Origin: Deltaproteobacteria bacterium
GTDB lineage: Bacteria > Desulfobacterota > Desulfobacteria > Desulfobacterales > SURF-15
DNA: 34,801 bases
Direction of reading: 5' to 3'
Assembly: GCA_019309565.1 (NCBI GenBank)
Contig: JAFDFZ010000044.1
Coordinates: 1 to 34,801, forward strand
Shown here piece after piece: positions 32,448 through 34,801 of this stretch (within the stretch, counting starts at the first letter, position 1; each line of letters starts with the position of its first letter). Under the pieces are notes generated by a model. That model searched no databases. It was given only the letters and a program-made list of their open reading frames with translations, and was not told where the DNA came from. A program made the position numbers and the translations under genes.

Positions 32448-33173
32448 ATGAAAATCGACCAGGAACTGTGTATCGGATGCGGTCAGTGTTTGCCCTACTG
32501 CCCGGTAGATGCCATCAGTCTTGAAGATGATCTGGCAGAGATTGACTTTGAAGAATGCGCAGAATGTGGCAACTGCCTTCGCATGGCCAGCTGCCCGGTG
32601 GATGCTATTTATCAGCAGGAACTTGTATGGCCGAGAACGGTTCGAAGTATTCTCAGCGATCCGCTTACCATAGCCGAAGAGTCCGGCATCTCCGGCCGGG
32701 GAACAGAAGAGATGAAAACCAATGAAGTAACCGGTCGATTCAAACTGGGTTCTGTCGGCATTGGAATCGAGGTGGGAAGACCGATAACCGGTGCTCGCTT
32801 TTATGATGTGGAAAAAGTGGCTCAAGCCGTCGCGAAACTGGGGGTGGAATTTGAAAAAATAAATCCCACCACCAGTTTGATGTCGGATCCGTCAACAGGG
32901 AAATTCAAAGACGATATTCTCAATGAAAAAGTGTTGTCCGCCATTTTGGAGTTTCCAATCAAGCTGGAAAAATTACCCGAGCTTTTCGATGTACTGAAAA
33001 AGGTTTCAGATGAGATCGACTGCGTTTTCAGTCTCGATGTCGCAACCCGTATCGCACCGGATGGATCCGTTCCTACAGATCCGTTTATCAAGGCCTCAGG
33101 TTTGTGGCTGGCGCCCAATGGCAAAACAAATGTCGGTCTGGGCAGACCGCGGTACAAGGAGGACTTATCATGA
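32448..33173 (+). CDS. 2[4Fe-4S] protein with unrecognised C-terminal domain
   Basis: The 241-residue protein starts with a bacterial ferredoxin domain: C8-x2-C11-x2-C14-x3-C18-P and C37-x2-C40-x2-C43-x5-C49-P, the second with a longer last gap than usual. From about residue 85 to the end comes a soluble domain I do not recognise (FKLGSVGIGIEVGRPITGAR, FDVLKKVSDEIDCVFSLDVA, ATRIAPDGSVPTDPFIKASG), with no extra cysteine cluster and no membrane segment. ATG at 32448 follows AGGAGG. Its stop overlaps the start of the next gene (ATGA), and a flavoredoxin-like gene follows. The group probably moves electrons to or from the middle protein. The partner reaction is unknown. Confidence 0.8.
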   Translation: MKIDQELCIGCGQCLPYCPVDAISLEDDLAEIDFEECAECGNCLRMASCPVDAIYQQELVWPRTVRSILSDPLTIAEESGISGRGTEEMKTNEVTGRFKLGSVGIGIEVGRPITGARFYDVEKVAQAVAKLGVEFEKINPTTSLMSDPSTGKFKDDILNEKVLSAILEFPIKLEKLPELFDVLKKVSDEIDCVFSLDVATRIAPDGSVPTDPFIKASGLWLAPNGKTNVGLGRPRYKEDLS

Positions 33174-33790
33174 CACATACCAATCACAGGATCGGTGAAT
33201 ATCTTGAAGAGGACTATGTCGTTTTGGTTATGCCCTCAAGGGGCATCAATGTACAGGGCTCCGGTCAGAAGCTCTGGCGATATCTGGAGATGGCGTTAGA
33301 GAATGGCGCCATAAAAATCGGAGATGCCAGACTCGGCAATGAATACCACCAGGGAGGCGTTGAGAAGGTTCTTGATAACTTACAGGACCAGGCTGTAGTA
33401 CATGCCGTCTTTAAAGACAAAGATTCGCTGGTAAAAACTCTGCGAGCCTATAAGGAAGCAGATCTGGGACTTTCGGTGGTGGTATCGGGGTTGTTTGATC
33501 ACGTGGGTGAATGCTGTAAAAAAGTCGGCCTTGAGCGCCATACCATCAACCAATCCATGGGACGATGGGGAAAAACCGAAAAGCTGCCGCCGCCGGAGAT
33601 TCTCCAGCTAAATACCATGTGCGGACATGGCATGGTTGCAGTGGGGTTGATCAATGAAGTAATCAACGACATCAAGACAGGTGACTGCACGGTACAGGAA
33701 GGCGCGGAGCGCCTGTTTGCACCGTGCATGTGCGGGATTTTCAATCCTCATCGAGCAGCGTTGATACTAAAAGACTTAACAGAAAATTGA
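33170..33790 (+). CDS. Unrecognised cysteine-rich protein of the redox module
   Basis: I do not recognise this 206-residue soluble protein. It has a mixed alpha/beta start (YLEEDYVVLVMPSRGINVQG), a central SVVVSGLFDHVGECCKKVGL (C115, C116), and a striking second half with MCGHGMVAVGLINEVINDIK (C151-Gly-His153) and ERLFAPCMCGIFNPHRAALI (C186-x-C188). The Cys-Gly-His and Cys-x-Cys groups, with C173, could bind a metal or iron-sulfur cluster or form catalytic thiols. The start at 33170 is fixed by AAGGAGG 7 bases upstream and by a 4-base overlap with the ferredoxin-domain gene, so both are translated together. It ends 23 bases before the flavoredoxin-like gene. Confidence 0.75.
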   Translation: MTHTNHRIGEYLEEDYVVLVMPSRGINVQGSGQKLWRYLEMALENGAIKIGDARLGNEYHQGGVEKVLDNLQDQAVVHAVFKDKDSLVKTLRAYKEADLGLSVVVSGLFDHVGECCKKVGLERHTINQSMGRWGKTEKLPPPEILQLNTMCGHGMVAVGLINEVINDIKTGDCTVQEGAERLFAPCMCGIFNPHRAALILKDLTEN

Positions 33791-33813
33791 TAGATAACCG
33801 GAGGATCAGCAAA

Positions 33814-34386
33814 ATGAAAAAAATTACGTTCGGCCCGGAAACCTATGTGTACCCCAAACCGGCATTTTTGATCGGTGCTAATGTAAATGGAAAGCCCAAT
33901 TTCATGGCCGCTGCATGGTGCGGCATCGTCAACAGCGAGCCTCCCATGATCGGTGTTGGGATCAGACCCCAGCGCCACACATTTAAGGGAGTCAAGGAAA
34001 ATGGCACCTTTTCGGTAAATGTTCCATCCATCGAGCATGTGCAACAGATGGATTATTGCGGCATCTACTCGGGGGTAAGAGAAGATAAAAACAACGTCTG
34101 TGGCTTTACAATATTTTACGGAAAAATAAAGACAGCTCCGATGATAGAGCAGTTTCCGGTAAACCTTGAGTGCTCTGTTGTAAAGGAGGTGAAACTGGGA
34201 ACCCATTTCCTGTTTATCGGTCAAATCCAGCAAGTGCATGTATCCGAAAATGTTCTGACAAACGGGCTTCCGGATGTGGAAAAGATAAAGCCGATTATTT
34301 ACAGCTCGGGAGCCGAAATGGCCTATCACGGCCTGGGCAGCCGGCTGGGAGCTGCCCATAGCTGCGGCAAAGAATTAAAAAGATAG
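33814..34386 (+). CDS. Flavin reductase-like FMN-binding protein (flavoredoxin family)
   Basis: The 190-residue product belongs to the split-barrel flavin-reductase/flavoredoxin family, small FMN proteins known as electron carriers in sulfate reducers. Typical segments are YPKPAFLIGANVNGKPNFMA, AAWCGIVNSEPPMIGVGIRP, FKGVKENGTFSVNVPSIEHV, and FPVNLECSVVKEVKLGTHFL. The ATG at 33814, with GGAGG 9 bases upstream, is chosen over an open frame starting at 33724 inside the previous gene. It is the last gene of the three-gene module, and probably exchanges electrons with the 2[4Fe-4S] protein. The C-terminus ends AAHSCGKELKR, with one Cys. Confidence 0.88.
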   Translation: MKKITFGPETYVYPKPAFLIGANVNGKPNFMAAAWCGIVNSEPPMIGVGIRPQRHTFKGVKENGTFSVNVPSIEHVQQMDYCGIYSGVREDKNNVCGFTIFYGKIKTAPMIEQFPVNLECSVVKEVKLGTHFLFIGQIQQVHVSENVLTNGLPDVEKIKPIIYSSGAEMAYHGLGSRLGAAHSCGKELKR

Positions 34387-34497
34387 GCGGTTTGCCTTCC
34401 AATTATCTTCTACAAGGTTGCTATCCGAAAACCCGGGCTTCCGTAAAGGATCGGCCAGGGCAATATCTTTACCTGCCAGCCGGGATGATATATAATA

Positions 34498-34575
34498 ACT
34501 TAAGTTTCGCACCCTGTTTTACCGTAAAATTGTATATAGATCTCAAGTCGAATAAAATTTTTGGAAGGCAAAATA
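34498..34575 (+). repeat. Left 78-base arm of an inverted-repeat element
   Basis: Begins ACTTAAGTTTCGCACCCT and ends with GTCGAAT-A-AAATTTTTGGAAGGCAAAATA (shown in pieces). It matches the right arm in inverted order: 17 of the first 18 bases and 28 of the last 29 agree, and the divergent middle has equal length. It starts 111 bases after the flavoredoxin-like gene. The 148 bases between the arms (34576-34723) contain no recognisable gene; short frames on both strands that cross the arms are judged to be chance. Confidence 0.75.
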
Positions 34576-34723
34576 ATTACACCGAAGCTCTTAGGCTGCA
34601 CCCAGTCGGAAACATCGAACAAAGGCACAAGGGAAAGGTTGCTAAGTAAAGGAAGATCTTGATACCTCTGGTTTAAGCGCTTTGTTAACCCCCATTGTGC
34701 CGTCATCGAAGGATGATAAAGTG

Positions 34724-34801
34724 TATTTTGCCTTCCAAAAATTTCATTCGACGCCATCATTATAAGGCTTTACAACGCATTTAAGGGTGCGAAACTTGAG
34801 T
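34724..34801 (-). repeat. Right 78-base arm of the inverted-repeat element (reaches the window end)
   Basis: Read on the minus strand it begins ACTCAAGTTTCGCACCCT, carries GTAAAGCCTTATA and ATGATGGCGTCGAAT, and ends GAAGGCAAAATA. It is the better match to the solo copy at 1799-1859. The element may extend past the window, so its true end and any target duplication cannot be seen. Confidence 0.75.

Noticed and set aside
34392-34760. Opposed 85- and 86-codon frames at the right end
   Set aside because: Both are produced by the inverted repeat (each has FGRQN from the same arm sequence) and have no family resemblance.

Overview
The window looks like chromosomal DNA of a strictly anaerobic, sulfate-reducer-like member of the Desulfobacterota. 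The evidence is indirect: a probable selenocysteine protein, a flavoredoxin-like protein beside a 2[4Fe-4S] protein, a stand-alone LUD protein, a TRAP carboxylate uptake system and a liv branched-chain amino-acid system, at moderate GC. There is no rRNA marker, so the placement is an inference. I saw no prophage, insertion sequence with a transposase, or CRISPR array.

Layout. 1-5.1 kb: a PolX-type DNA polymerase (+), then a minus-strand nucleotide-salvage group. In transcription order this is a tiny membrane ORF, a ferredoxin that looks like the cut-off front of a nitroreductase, a secreted class C acid phosphatase, a queuosine-5'-phosphate N-glycosylase (Qng1/DUF2419), a relic of a purine nucleoside phosphorylase, and a nucleoside 2-deoxyribosyltransferase-like protein. 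5.4-14.4 kb: a catabolic island with HyuB- and HyuA-type subunits, an Asp/Glu racemase-superfamily enzyme, a DctP-DctQ-DctM TRAP transporter, and a convergent DUF2848 gene. Two near-identical promoters (5452 and 10481) precede its two halves. 14.4-18.5 kb: tRNA-Leu and a minus-strand housekeeping run: DUF1992, Ddl, a PurD-PurE fusion, and Sua5/TsaC. 18.9-19.4 kb: a C_GCAxxG_C_C-family gene interrupted by an in-frame TGA followed by a good bacterial SECIS hairpin. 19.5-25.1 kb (-): tRNA-Met, a zinc-ribbon/DUF3426 acidic membrane protein, hypoxanthine phosphoribosyltransferase, a CbpA-type DnaJ, and MnmG. 25.2-31.8 kb: a YhcC-like radical SAM protein followed by livG-livF-livH-livM (+), with the liv substrate-binding protein and a LUD protein facing them (-). 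32.4-34.4 kb: a tight three-gene redox module made of a 2[4Fe-4S] protein with an unrecognised C-terminal domain, an unrecognised cysteine-rich protein, and a flavoredoxin-like FMN protein. 34.5-34.8 kb: a 304-bp structure with 78-bp inverted arms related to a solo copy at 1.8 kb.

How the genes work together. The 2.0-4.6 kb genes could form a route from exogenous nucleotides (phosphatase) to free bases (Qng1, deoxyribosyltransferase, formerly PNP), with queuine as one product. The TRAP transporter probably imports the carboxylated or cyclic-amide compound handled by HyuBA, the racemase-like enzyme and DUF2848. The best candidates for new biology are the 32.4-34.4 kb redox module and the salvage cluster. 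The selenocysteine gene is the clearest feature that automated annotation would miss.
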